The notes beneath the pieces were generated by a model. The model had not been told where the DNA came from. It did no database searches and was given only the letters and a program-made list of their open reading frames with translations. Of a DNA stretch of 64,000 nt, positions 44,586-53,215 are shown piece after piece. The translations under genes and the position numbers were made by a program. Within the stretch, counting starts at the first letter, position 1. Each line of letters begins with the position of its first letter. The stretch is from Sphingomonas faeni (GTDB lineage: Bacteria > Pseudomonadota > Alphaproteobacteria > Sphingomonadales > Sphingomonadaceae), in contig NZ_QAYE01000002.1 of the NCBI RefSeq assembly GCF_003053745.1, positions 310,001 to 374,000 of the forward strand, written 5' to 3'.

Positions 44586-44974
44586 ACGACCGACAGGACG
44601 ATCTTACCGGCATACAGGAAGTCTCGCGCATGCTCGGCGTGAGCGCGCGGACGTTGCGGTTCTACGAGGACAAGGGGCTGATCGAGCCCTGCCGGATCGG
44701 TACGACGCGCGTCTACACGCGGCGCGAAGTGGCCCGGATGCAGTTGATCCTGCGTGGCAAGCGGCTGGGTTTCACGCTGCGCGACATCGAGGAGTTCCTC
44801 GACCTCTACGACGCCGATCCGCAGCACGTGGAGCAGATGCGCGCGCTGGCCGAACGGTGCCGACAGCGGATCGACCTGCTCGACGCGCAACGCGAGGCGA
44901 TCGTCCAGACGCGCGATGAGCTTGAGAAGATCGAGCACGAGGCGCTGGCGCGGATTCCGGCGGGGACGGTCTAG
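44582..44974 (+). CDS. MerR family regulator, GTG start
   Basis: 130 residues starting with GTG at 44582, overlapping the ligase stop by four bases. The N-terminal MerR DNA-binding domain is clear (IQEVSRMLGVSARTLRFYED, KGLIEP, RVYTRREVARMQLILRGKRLGFT), followed by a dimerising coiled coil (VEQMRALAERCRQRIDLLDA). No metal-binding cysteine cluster is visible, which suits the fatty-acid/acyl-CoA or LiuR-like branch of the family. It probably controls its own operon and the divergent thiolase-FadN operon through the palindromes near 42814-42852 (inference). Confidence 0.9.
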   Translation: MNDRQDDLTGIQEVSRMLGVSARTLRFYEDKGLIEPCRIGTTRVYTRREVARMQLILRGKRLGFTLRDIEEFLDLYDADPQHVEQMRALAERCRQRIDLLDAQREAIVQTRDELEKIEHEALARIPAGTV

Positions 44975-44997
44975 GGCCTACGGGACGCGACCGCCCT

Positions 44998-45130
44998 GAA
45001 ACTGCACCACCCCTCGAAACTGCACCACCCCGGCGAAGGCCGGGGCCCAGTTGGAGAGGTGGCAATAACGAAGCGCAGCGCGGGTCAGCAACGTCCCCCC
45101 AACTGGACCCCGGCCTCCGCCGGGGCGGGG
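44998..45130. repeat. Palindromic intergenic repeat with a duplicated 16-base edge
   Basis: Arms at about 45022-45054 and 45099-45130 are near reverse complements containing CACCCCGGCGAAGGCCGGGG. The left edge GAAACTGCACCACCCC is present twice (44998-45013 and 45016-45031), as if a partial insertion or slippage had occurred. Same family as 21363-21468. With the next repeat it fills most of the 325-base gene-free gap 44975-45299; nothing else is recognisable there. Confidence 0.82.
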
Positions 45131-45166
45131 TTTGTCGGTGTGATAGAGGGACGCTAAAATCTCCGC

Positions 45167-45287
45167 CCGCCAGGGAGAGGTGGCTGGCACGTGCCAGACG
45201 GAGGGGGCGGACAGGGAAACCGATGTTCCGTGTCCTCCCCATCCGCCACCTTCGGTGCCACCTCCCCCTTGCGGGGGAGGATCGCAA
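45167..45287. repeat. Dispersed intergenic repeat, copy A
   Basis: Shares with the element at 52083-52199 (opposite orientation) the identical 16-mer AACCGATGTTCCGTGT (45218-45233), the block ACGGAGGGGGCGG (45198-45210), CACCTTCGG, and CCGCCAGGG-type ends. The ends CGCCAGGGAGAGG and CCTCCCCCTTGCGGGGGAGG can pair, giving a folded structure. It ends 12 bases before the phoX stop. Confidence 0.8.
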
Positions 45288-45299
45288 GGGTTCTTGAGC

Positions 45300-47774
45300 T
45301 TAAAGCCCCACCACACCCCCGTCGGTCTTCGTAATCACGATCGTCGAGGACCGCGGCCGCGACGGCGTCGTCACCGCGCCCGCCTGGTTGGCTGGCCAGC
45401 TGCTCGTGATGTTCGTCGGTCCGCCATTCTCGCCGGGATGCTGAATGTTCACGAACAGCGACCGGCCGTCCGGCGTCGTATGGATACCGGTGATCTCGCA
45501 CTCCTTCGGCCCGACCAGGAAACGGCGCAGTGCCGCGCCCGGTGCCTTGCCGACCCGCGTCGTTACCGAGCCGGTCGCCGCACCGATGTTGTTCGTGACC
45601 GTCCGCGTACCGCCATCGTTGACGATCCCCGGCACCGAGGCGAGCAGCATGCAGTTGGTGGCGTCGGTGTACGCGCCGTCATCCGTCTCGATCCACATGA
45701 CCGGTGCGATCGTACCCGACGCGTTGCTGGGCAAGCCAAACCACAGGCCGTCGGGCGACGAGAAGTCGTTGGTCGCATCGAGACCCGACAGGTTGATGTT
45801 GGTCGCATCCAGATCGGAGCCGGCACCGAACGCATAGATGTCCCAAGCGAACGTCGTTGCCTCGGACGTGTCACCGGTCTCGCGCAGGCGGATGATGTGG
45901 CCGTTGGCGTTACCCGTGGTCTGGCCGCCCGTGGTCTTGGGATCGACATAGGCGCGCGGGTTGGGCGCGTCCGCGGTAGCCACCGTGCGCGACGAGTTGT
46001 TGGTAAGCGTGCAATACATCTCGCCGGTCGCCGGATTCACTGCGGTCCACTCCGGACGATCCATCCGGGTCGCACCCAGTGCATCCGCCGCCAGCCGCGT
46101 GTTGATCAGCACATCGACCTGGCTTGCGAACGGATAGGCTGCGTTGGCCGAGGTGAGGGGCCCCTGGCCGAAAACCAGTGGGAGCCACTGGCCGCTACCA
46201 TCCGCTGCAAGCTTTGCGACATAAAGTGTGCCTGCATCGAGATACTTGTCCCCGATAGCGAGACGGTTCGCTGCGCTTGCATCCGCCACAGACCACGGTG
46301 TCGCTGATACGAACTTGTAGATGTACTCGTTCTGCGCGTCGTCACCCATGTAGAAGGCCGGCTTCACGCCCGCGATCGTCCGGCCGATCTCGCAGCCTTC
46401 ATGGTTCATGCGACCGAGTGCGGTCCGCTTGCGCGGCGTCGAGGCTGCGTCGAACGGGTCGATCTCGACCACCCAGCCGTACTGGAAGATCTCGTTGCGG
46501 AAATCTCCTGTGCCATCGGCGGGCGCGCCAGCCTGCGCGGTGATGTTCCAGCGCGAGTAGACCGTGCTGGTCGTGTCCGCTGGCGTGACCGTCGACCAGC
46601 CATAGTTGCCACCGGTGTTGTTCTCGCCCTTGCCGTAGCGCGTCAGCGAGGTGTTCGCCTTTACGCCCACAGGGCCAGTTGCCGCGCGCCGCGCCGCGTC
46701 GCCGATTTCACGCTTGAAATAGCCGACCCAGTTCTCTTCGTTGGTCAGGTACGTGTGCCAAGGCATTGTACCGTTTGCACAATTGTTGATCGTGCCGCGG
46801 CCCGTGGTGGCATCTGGCGAGTAGCGCGTCTTGAGGCTGTCAGCGCCGCGCACCGGCCCCGAGAAGCTCATCGGCGTCAGCGGCGTGATGCGGCGATTGA
46901 ACGACGAGGCGGTCGTGTAGCTCCAGGCGGCGGCGCGGTTGACCTCGATGACCGACACGCCGTGGCACTCCATCTCCTTCAGCGCCTCGGCTTCGGGACG
47001 GACGCCGGCGGTGGTGGTCGGGCCGTTCGGATGCAAATAGGCTTGCGTGATGTTCTCATGGTTGAGCACGAGCAGGCCGCGCGTGTTGCCGTTGGCGTCA
47101 GGCGTTCCGGTCGCGGACATGCCGAAATAGCTCATGCCGTCATGATGATCGCCCGCGCGCTTCGAGAAGGTCGCGTCGGTACCGTCATTGGCATACGCGC
47201 CAACGCCGCTGCCGATCGGATCACCGAGCCGGTACAAGACCGTCACCGCGTAACCCGCAGGCACTGCAACGACATCCGCAAGGCTCTTCGCAACGGCCGT
47301 GAAGCCCAACGAGGCCGCGCCGACGGTCACGCTTGTCGTCGCGCTGACCGAACCGCTGGCCGAAACTGCGGTGAACTGGAAGCTGAGGACGGTCCCGGCA
47401 GCAGCACCCGGTACGACGAAGGTCGCGGTGGCAGTCGACGCACCGGCTAGCGTGACGGCGGGGCCGGCGGTCTGAGTCCAGATCACGCTGTCGACCTGGC
47501 CGATCGCTGCACCGGTCAGCGTCGCGACGCGGCCTGCGGTCGAGCTGCCGCCGGCGGTCGCCGTCACCGTGACGGGGCTCGAGCCGTTGCCGTCATTGTC
47601 ATCGTCGCACCCGGTCAGCAACATACCGCCGAACACCGCCGCGGCGGTCGCGGACATGCCGCCCATCAAGGTCTGGCGACGCGAATAGCGCGTTTCGATC
47701 AGGTCGTTGATATGCGGATTGGCGGTCGGGTTGGTGTCGATATCGCCGTCGGTATAGATGGTTTCGAACGTCAT
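45300..47774 (-). CDS. phoX: PhoX-type alkaline phosphatase (DUF839), exported
   Basis: 824 residues. A Tat-type N-terminus (SRRQTLMGG with Arg32/Arg33) leads to the hydrophobic AAAVFGGMLLTGCDDD, also a possible lipobox at Cys56. An Ig-like insert with Thr/Ala-rich sequence (about 65-155) precedes the catalytic beta-propeller: KRAGDHHDGMSYFG, LLVLNHENITQAY, LTNEENWVGYF, TALGRMNHEGCEIG, RMDRPEWTAVNPATGEMYCT and EITGIHTTPDGRSLF. PhoX enzymes use Fe/Ca to release phosphate from organic esters. It lies 49 bases downstream of a TonB receptor on the same strand, and phoD is divergent, so this is a phosphate-scavenging locus. Confidence 0.92.
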   Translation of the reverse strand: MTFETIYTDGDIDTNPTANPHINDLIETRYSRRQTLMGGMSATAAAVFGGMLLTGCDDDNDGNGSSPVTVTATAGGSSTAGRVATLTGAAIGQVDSVIWTQTAGPAVTLAGASTATATFVVPGAAAGTVLSFQFTAVSASGSVSATTSVTVGAASLGFTAVAKSLADVVAVPAGYAVTVLYRLGDPIGSGVGAYANDGTDATFSKRAGDHHDGMSYFGMSATGTPDANGNTRGLLVLNHENITQAYLHPNGPTTTAGVRPEAEALKEMECHGVSVIEVNRAAAWSYTTASSFNRRITPLTPMSFSGPVRGADSLKTRYSPDATTGRGTINNCANGTMPWHTYLTNEENWVGYFKREIGDAARRAATGPVGVKANTSLTRYGKGENNTGGNYGWSTVTPADTTSTVYSRWNITAQAGAPADGTGDFRNEIFQYGWVVEIDPFDAASTPRKRTALGRMNHEGCEIGRTIAGVKPAFYMGDDAQNEYIYKFVSATPWSVADASAANRLAIGDKYLDAGTLYVAKLAADGSGQWLPLVFGQGPLTSANAAYPFASQVDVLINTRLAADALGATRMDRPEWTAVNPATGEMYCTLTNNSSRTVATADAPNPRAYVDPKTTGGQTTGNANGHIIRLRETGDTSEATTFAWDIYAFGAGSDLDATNINLSGLDATNDFSSPDGLWFGLPSNASGTIAPVMWIETDDGAYTDATNCMLLASVPGIVNDGGTRTVTNNIGAATGSVTTRVGKAPGAALRRFLVGPKECEITGIHTTPDGRSLFVNIQHPGENGGPTNITSSWPANQAGAVTTPSRPRSSTIVITKTDGGVVGL

Positions 47775-47823
47775 GCTTGGTCCCCCCGGGGATGGTTGCG
47801 TGGTGTGTAACGATGCGTGGAAA

Positions 47824-50223
47824 TCAGAATTTCGCGCCCAGCTCGACGCCGTAGAAGCGTGGCTCGCCGGCGATGTAGGTCGGGATGCCGAAGCCGCCGC
47901 CGGTGTTGCCCGCGTCGATCAGGTACCGCTTGTTGGTCGCGTTCCGGACGAAGCCGCCGACACTGTAGCGACCTTGCGCGAACTCGACCCCGGCGCGCGC
48001 GTTGACCAGCGTGTAGCCGGGCGTGCTGATCGCGGGGTTGTTCGGCAGCTCGAAGAACGCCTTGGCGCGGTAGGTGACGCTCGGCGTGGCGTAGATTGTC
48101 GCGCCGCCGACCGGCAGGCGAAGGATCACGCCGCCCGACGCGGTCGTGTCCGGCTGAAGGCGGAAACGGTTGCCGGCGAACACACCGTTCGCCGCTTCGT
48201 CGCCGATGCCGCCGTCGATGTAGGCAAACGTCCCGAATACCGAGAGATACGAGGCGAGTTTCAGATTGCCTTCGAGCTCGACACCGAGGTTCTTGGCGGA
48301 TCCGGCGCTCTGCGTCGTGGTCACGCCGTTGTTCGTCACCGACACCTGGAAGCCGTCATAGGTCTGGTAGAAGACCGATGCCGCGCCGCTGAACGGACCG
48401 ACGCGTCCCTTGATGCCGCCTTCGTAGTTCCAGACGTTCTCCTGCGGGACGACCTGCAGGTTGGGGCCGACGCCGAACGCGGTGCGCTGCGCGGCGAGCT
48501 GAACCACCGGCGAACGGCGCCCCTTGCTGATCGTGGCGTAGAGATTGACCGCCTCATTGAGCTTCAACAGCGCATTGAAGCGCGGCAGGATCGCGGTGAA
48601 GCTCTTCTCCGCGACGAACTTGTTGCCGTTGGTGTTGGCCGTGCCGAGCAGGCTCGACTCGATGCCGAGGGCAGCCAGGATCACCGAGTTCGGCTGGACC
48701 GACGAATAGCCTGACTGGCGGTCCTCGATCAGGATGCGCGCGCCGGCGGTCAGTTCGAGCGCGGGTATTGGAATGTACGTCGCGTCGGCGAATACCGAGT
48801 AGGTGTCGTTGTTGCCGTAGTTCGTGAACTCCGCGGCGTAAGGTATTGCCGTTGCTCGACCACCTGTGAGTGCTGCGGTTGCGCGCGTCGCGGGAACCGT
48901 GCCGTTCGGTGCGACGCATCCGGTCCCGGTCGGGATGCCGGCGCCGTTCAGCGCCGAGCGGATCGGGGCGTAGGCGGGCGTGACCGAGCAGGCGAGATAC
49001 GTGCCCTCTTCGGTCGCGAACGGAACGCGCTGGAAGCCGTTCTCGAAGAATGCGTTCCAGCCGACCGAGGCGCGGTACTTCGGCCCTTCGAAGGCGAAGC
49101 GGCTCTCATGGCTCCACTGGTCGCCCTTCGCGTCTTCGGCGAACTCAAGATAAGCGGCGGGCCCACCATCCGCGTCGAACACTTCGAGCGCGTCGAACTT
49201 GCGATACCCGTTGACGGTGGTGAAGGTGATCCCCGGCGACAGCTCCGCGGTGATCGTCAGGTTCGCGTCATAGACATTGCGGTCGAGACCGAGCTTGCGC
49301 GCGCCCAGAACCGCGGCGCTGTACGGAGAGCCGGAGAGTTCCGCATAGCCATAGTCGCCGGTCTGGCCGCCGGTCGGGGCGTGCGCGCGGCTCTTGAATG
49401 CGGTGCCGGGGTTGCGCTGTCCGTCATAGGTCAGGACGAGGTCGGCGGTGATGCTGTCGCTCGGGCGATAGCGGAGCGAACCGCGGATGCCGCGCTGGTC
49501 CTGGCCGTTCAGATCGTCCTGGTCGACGCCGCCCTGGTTCTGGTTCGGCACGTTCGCGTCGCCGGCGATGTTGCGGACGTAGCCCTTGCGATATTTATAC
49601 GCGAAGGCGATGCGACCGGCGAGCACGTCGTTGCCCGCATTCAGAAAACCCGACACCTGGGTGCGGTCGAAATTACCGTACGTGCCGTTGATCGCGCCCG
49701 ATATGCCGGGCTCTGGCTTGGCCGACACAAGGCTGATCGCGCCGACCGCAGCCGCGGTGCCGAACAGGGTCGCCTGCGGACCCTTCACGACTTCGATCCG
49801 CGAGAGGTCGAACAGGTCCTGATAGGCGCCGCGCGAACGGCTGATGTCGATACCGTTGTAGTATAGCGTGACGCGCGCGCCCTGCTGCGACGAGCCGTTG
49901 TCCGAGGTGATGCCGCGGATCACGAAGCCGGGGTTGTTCGCGCTCTGCTCCTGGATCTGGAGGCCGGGAATATAGGCGGCGACTTCGCTCAACGAGTTGA
50001 CGCCGATCGACGCCATGCGAACGCCAGTCAGCGCGGTGACGGTAATGGGGACGTCTTCGATCCGCTGCTCGCGCTTCTGCGCGGTGACGACGATCTCGTC
50101 GTCCGACGTTGCGGCCTCGGTTTCGGCTTGGGCAGTAGCTGGCGTGCCGGCTTGTGCGAGCGCCATGGTCGAGCAGGTCGTGGCGAGCGTCGCAACTGCG
50201 AGCCGCGTAAAGATACGTGTCAT
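47824..50223 (-). CDS. TonB-dependent receptor linked to PhoX
   Basis: 799 residues. Signal peptide MTRIFTRLAVATLATTCSTMALAQ, then the sphingomonad-style plug entry DDEIVVTAQKREQRIEDVP, PGFVIRGITSDNG and RIEVVKGPQATLFGTAAAVG; the C-terminus is VELGAKF. It is first in the operon with phoX and divergent from phoD, so it may import a phosphorylated organic compound or nucleotide for hydrolysis. The substrate is inferred from context only. Its ATG at 50221-50223 is set by the signal peptide. Confidence 0.92.
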   Translation of the reverse strand: MTRIFTRLAVATLATTCSTMALAQAGTPATAQAETEAATSDDEIVVTAQKREQRIEDVPITVTALTGVRMASIGVNSLSEVAAYIPGLQIQEQSANNPGFVIRGITSDNGSSQQGARVTLYYNGIDISRSRGAYQDLFDLSRIEVVKGPQATLFGTAAAVGAISLVSAKPEPGISGAINGTYGNFDRTQVSGFLNAGNDVLAGRIAFAYKYRKGYVRNIAGDANVPNQNQGGVDQDDLNGQDQRGIRGSLRYRPSDSITADLVLTYDGQRNPGTAFKSRAHAPTGGQTGDYGYAELSGSPYSAAVLGARKLGLDRNVYDANLTITAELSPGITFTTVNGYRKFDALEVFDADGGPAAYLEFAEDAKGDQWSHESRFAFEGPKYRASVGWNAFFENGFQRVPFATEEGTYLACSVTPAYAPIRSALNGAGIPTGTGCVAPNGTVPATRATAALTGGRATAIPYAAEFTNYGNNDTYSVFADATYIPIPALELTAGARILIEDRQSGYSSVQPNSVILAALGIESSLLGTANTNGNKFVAEKSFTAILPRFNALLKLNEAVNLYATISKGRRSPVVQLAAQRTAFGVGPNLQVVPQENVWNYEGGIKGRVGPFSGAASVFYQTYDGFQVSVTNNGVTTTQSAGSAKNLGVELEGNLKLASYLSVFGTFAYIDGGIGDEAANGVFAGNRFRLQPDTTASGGVILRLPVGGATIYATPSVTYRAKAFFELPNNPAISTPGYTLVNARAGVEFAQGRYSVGGFVRNATNKRYLIDAGNTGGGFGIPTYIAGEPRFYGVELGAKF

Positions 50224-50305
50224 TAAGTCCCCCGTGTCGTTGCCGTCGCACTACGGGGACGAGGTGACGTTTCGATGGCGTCTTCATGAAAGCAAAATGA
50301 CTATT

Positions 50306-50323
50306 CCGTAACGGCGCTGTCAC
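50306..50323. promoter_or_regulatory. Weak candidate Pho box between phoD and the receptor-phoX operon
   Basis: CCGTAAC-GGCG-CTGTCAC (50306-50323) has the 11-base spacing of two PhoB half-sites. The second half fits CTGTCAT/C well and the first fits at five of seven positions. It lies in the 170-base divergent region (50224-50393). The match is imperfect and could be chance. Confidence 0.35.
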
Positions 50324-50393
50324 ATCGTTGCCGCCGGGGTGTCTTCGATCGTGGCTAGCAGGCGGGCAACACCCGTTACGAAAGTCCGAGACG

Positions 50394-52073
50394 ATGACGA
50401 TCAACCGCCGCGATGCGCTCAAGAATGCTTTGAAACTCGCTGGCTCCGGCGCGACGCTCGCGCTTCCCGCGGTAGCGACACATGCGGCAGGTACGGCGAA
50501 AGCACGCTTCGATCACGGGGTGGCGAGCGGCGATCCTTCGGTCGACGGCGCCATTCTCTGGACGCGGGCGACACCGGTCGATGCGACGCAGGCCGGCGAC
50601 ATCTCGCTGACCTGGCACGTCGCGGAGACCGAAGGCGGCAAGCCGATCCGCTCGGGCAGCATCAAGGCCCGTGCGGCGCGCGACTTCACCGCGAAGGTGG
50701 AGGCGACCGGGCTCCAGCCGGGCCGCGAATATCGCTATTGGTTCGACGCCGCGGACGGCACGCGCTCGCCGATCGGCCGGCTCCGCACGCTGCCCAAGGG
50801 CAAGGTCGCCGATGTCGTGATGGCCGTCGTCTCGTGCCAGCTCTACGCGGGCGGTTTGTTCAACGCGTATGACGCGATCGCCAAGCTCGACCGGCTCGAC
50901 GCCGTGCTGCATCTCGGCGACTATATCTACGAATATGGCGTCGACGGGTACGGCGCCGACATCGCCAAGAAGATCGGCCGCCTGGTCGAGCCGCGCCACG
51001 AGATCGTCAGCCTCGCCGACTACCGCATGCGCCACGCGCAGGTGAAGCGCGACGTCGACATGCAGGCCGCGCACGCCCGCGCCGCGTTCATCTGCGTGTG
51101 GGACGATCACGAGGTCGCCAACGACGACTGGATGCACGGTGCCGAGAACCACGATCCCAAGACCGAGGGCGACTGGGACGCGCGCAAGGCGGCCGCGATG
51201 CAGGCCTATTTCGAGTGGATGCCGATCCGCGATCCGAAGCCCGGCCAGCCCTGGGCGGCGATCAACCGCAGCTTCGATTTCGGCGATCTGGCAACGCTGG
51301 TGATGGTCGAGACGCGGTTGCTCGCGCGCAGCCATCAGGTCGTGTCGAAGGGCGAGGCGATCACACCCGCCGAATACGCGCCGATGCTGGCCGAACGCGC
51401 GCGGCCCGACCGCGAACTGCTCGGGTCGGCGCAGCTTGCCTGGGTCGAGAGGACGATGGCGGCATCGGCGACGGCGGGGAAGCCTTGGCAGGTGCTGGGC
51501 AACCAGATCGTGATGGCGAAGGTCGCGGGGCCGGACATGGAGCGGCAACTCGGGCCGGTGAAATTCGGCGAGACGATGGCGAAGCTGCCGGCGATGTGGC
51601 GCGAGCGACTGGCGGCGGGCATCGCTTCGTACCGTGCCGGCATGCCGTTCGGCCTCGACAGCTGGGACGGCTATCCGCCCGCCCGCGAGCGCCTGTACGC
51701 GGCGTTCCGGCGAGCGAATTCGCGGCCGATCGTGCTATCGGGCGACAGTCATGCCGCCTGGGCGAATGATCTGCACGACGACGCGGGCAAGCTGGTCGCG
51801 GTCGAATTCGGCTGCACCGCGATCACCAGTCCGTCCTACGGTTCGTTGTTGCCGGGTATCGGCACGTTGATCGCCGACGCCAACAAGGGCGAAGTGCGGT
51901 TCTGCGATCAGGACGCCAAGGGCTTCACGCTGCTGACGCTCACGCCTGAGCAGGCGACCGCCGATTTCGTGACCGTCTCGACGGTGTTTGCCAAGCCGTT
52001 CACACAAGCGACCGTGAAGCGGTTTCGTGCGCTCGCGGCACGGCCCGAACTGCCGCTGGAAGAGATCGCCTGA
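50394..52073 (+). CDS. phoD: PhoD-type alkaline phosphatase
   Basis: 559 residues from the ATG at 50394. A twin-arginine signal (MTINRRDALKNALKLAGSGA) predicts export by Tat. An N-terminal beta domain (FDHGVASGDPSVDGAILWTR, ATGLQPGREYRYWF) precedes the metallophosphatase core: VVSCQLYAGGLFNAY, LHLGDYIYEYG, VWDDHEVANDDW, ALPRRANSR-like FRRANSRPIVLSGDSHAAW. These supply the Fe/Ca ligands. The enzyme hydrolyses phosphomono- and diesters outside the cytoplasm. It diverges from the receptor-phoX operon, giving two unrelated phosphatase types in one locus. Confidence 0.94.
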   Translation: MTINRRDALKNALKLAGSGATLALPAVATHAAGTAKARFDHGVASGDPSVDGAILWTRATPVDATQAGDISLTWHVAETEGGKPIRSGSIKARAARDFTAKVEATGLQPGREYRYWFDAADGTRSPIGRLRTLPKGKVADVVMAVVSCQLYAGGLFNAYDAIAKLDRLDAVLHLGDYIYEYGVDGYGADIAKKIGRLVEPRHEIVSLADYRMRHAQVKRDVDMQAAHARAAFICVWDDHEVANDDWMHGAENHDPKTEGDWDARKAAAMQAYFEWMPIRDPKPGQPWAAINRSFDFGDLATLVMVETRLLARSHQVVSKGEAITPAEYAPMLAERARPDRELLGSAQLAWVERTMAASATAGKPWQVLGNQIVMAKVAGPDMERQLGPVKFGETMAKLPAMWRERLAAGIASYRAGMPFGLDSWDGYPPARERLYAAFRRANSRPIVLSGDSHAAWANDLHDDAGKLVAVEFGCTAITSPSYGSLLPGIGTLIADANKGEVRFCDQDAKGFTLLTLTPEQATADFVTVSTVFAKPFTQATVKRFRALAARPELPLEEIA

Positions 52074-52082
52074 AACGATCTT

Positions 52083-52199
52083 CTCCCGCCAAGTGGAAGT
52101 GTCGCCGAAGGTGACGGGGGAGAAACACGGAACATCGGTTATCGCTTGCCGCCCCCTCCGTCAGGCATACGCCTGCCACCTCCCCCTGGCGGGGGAGGA
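52083..52199. repeat. Dispersed intergenic repeat, copy B
   Basis: Inverted relative to copy A at 45167-45287. It holds ACACGGAACATCGGTT (52125-52140, exact complement of the copy A 16-mer), CCGCCCCCTCCGT (52149-52161), and a right edge ACCTCCCCCTGGCGGGGGAG. It separates phoD from the desaturase operon. The rest of 52200-52321 is A/T-richer (ATCAAAGTTTTTCCGCCGCA), the likely promoter of the desaturase operon. Confidence 0.8.
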
Positions 52200-52321
52200 T
52201 TGGATCGCCGTCGATGCCTCGGACTAGCGCCTGACAATCAAAGTTTTTCCGCCGCAAAGTTCAATCGACTGTCAATTCCCATTGAGCTAGGGGATATTAG
52301 TCTCCTCGGACGGAGATGGGA

Positions 52322-53215
52322 ATGCAGCGAGAGGCTTCGAGTTCGACGGTAGGATGGCCGACCGTCCTTCTGGCAGGTATCGTGTACGGCGGATGGATGG
52401 TCGCGACGGCGTGGCATGCGGTCATTCCGACGCCGTTGCTGGTGCTGATCGGCGGGTGGCTGCTCGCCTGGCAGGGATCGCTGCAGCACGAGGTCATTCA
52501 CGGGCATCCGACGCGGATCCGGTGGATCAACGACGCGATCGGGTTTGCGCCGCTGTCACTGTGGTTGCCCTACCGCCTTTATCGCCGAAGCCATGTCGCG
52601 CATCACCGGGCGGAGGTCATCACCGATCCGCGGCATGACCCCGAGTCCCGCTACCGGGTGCAGGCGCGTGGTTTCGCCGCAGTCCTCGGCCGGCTTCAAT
52701 CCACGCTTCTCGGTCAGATGGTCTTCGGACCTGCGATCTCGGTCGGCCGCTTCTTCCTGCAAGAGACCCGCCGACTGGCGCGCGAACCGGGGCGCGTCGT
52801 GCGCGATTGGGCGCCGCACCTCGTCGCGGTCGTGCTGGTGCTCTCGTGGCTCGACCATGTCGGTCTTGGCGTCGGCCGTTACGTGCTCTGCTTCGTTTAT
52901 CCGGGTATGGCGCTGACCATGGTGCGCTCCTACGCCGAACATCGCGCCGATCTCGCAAGCCCTGGTCGCGCCGCCAGCGTCGAGCATGGAGGGCTGTTCG
53001 GGCTGCTGTATCTCAACAACAATTTGCATGCCGCGCATCACGAGCGGCCGTCGCTCGCCTGGTACGACCTGCCAGCGTACCACCGACATAACCGAGCCCG
53101 GTTCGCGGAGGCGGGGGCGCCGATCTATCAGGGATATGGCGAGATCGTCCGGCGGTTCGCCTTCAGCGCGCATGACGACATGGTCCATCCCCTCCACCGC
53201 GAGCCCGCGTCTTGA
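52322..53215 (+). CDS. Membrane fatty acid desaturase family protein
   Basis: 297 residues. The ATG at 52322 is preferred to that at 52316 because GGAG (52312-52315) is then six bases away. Three His-boxes of membrane di-iron desaturases are present: QHEVIHGHPT, RRSHVAHHRAEV and NNLHAAHHERPSLAW. Membrane segments include WPTVLLAGIVYGGWMVAT and LLVLIGGWLLAWQGS. It could desaturate or hydroxylate a lipid, carotenoid or other chain. It is first in a run of tightly overlapping genes (PhnD-like, serine acetyltransferase, amidotransferase), which is an unusual setting for a desaturase. Substrate unknown. Confidence 0.9.
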   Translation: MQREASSSTVGWPTVLLAGIVYGGWMVATAWHAVIPTPLLVLIGGWLLAWQGSLQHEVIHGHPTRIRWINDAIGFAPLSLWLPYRLYRRSHVAHHRAEVITDPRHDPESRYRVQARGFAAVLGRLQSTLLGQMVFGPAISVGRFFLQETRRLAREPGRVVRDWAPHLVAVVLVLSWLDHVGLGVGRYVLCFVYPGMALTMVRSYAEHRADLASPGRAASVEHGGLFGLLYLNNNLHAAHHERPSLAWYDLPAYHRHNRARFAEAGAPIYQGYGEIVRRFAFSAHDDMVHPLHREPAS

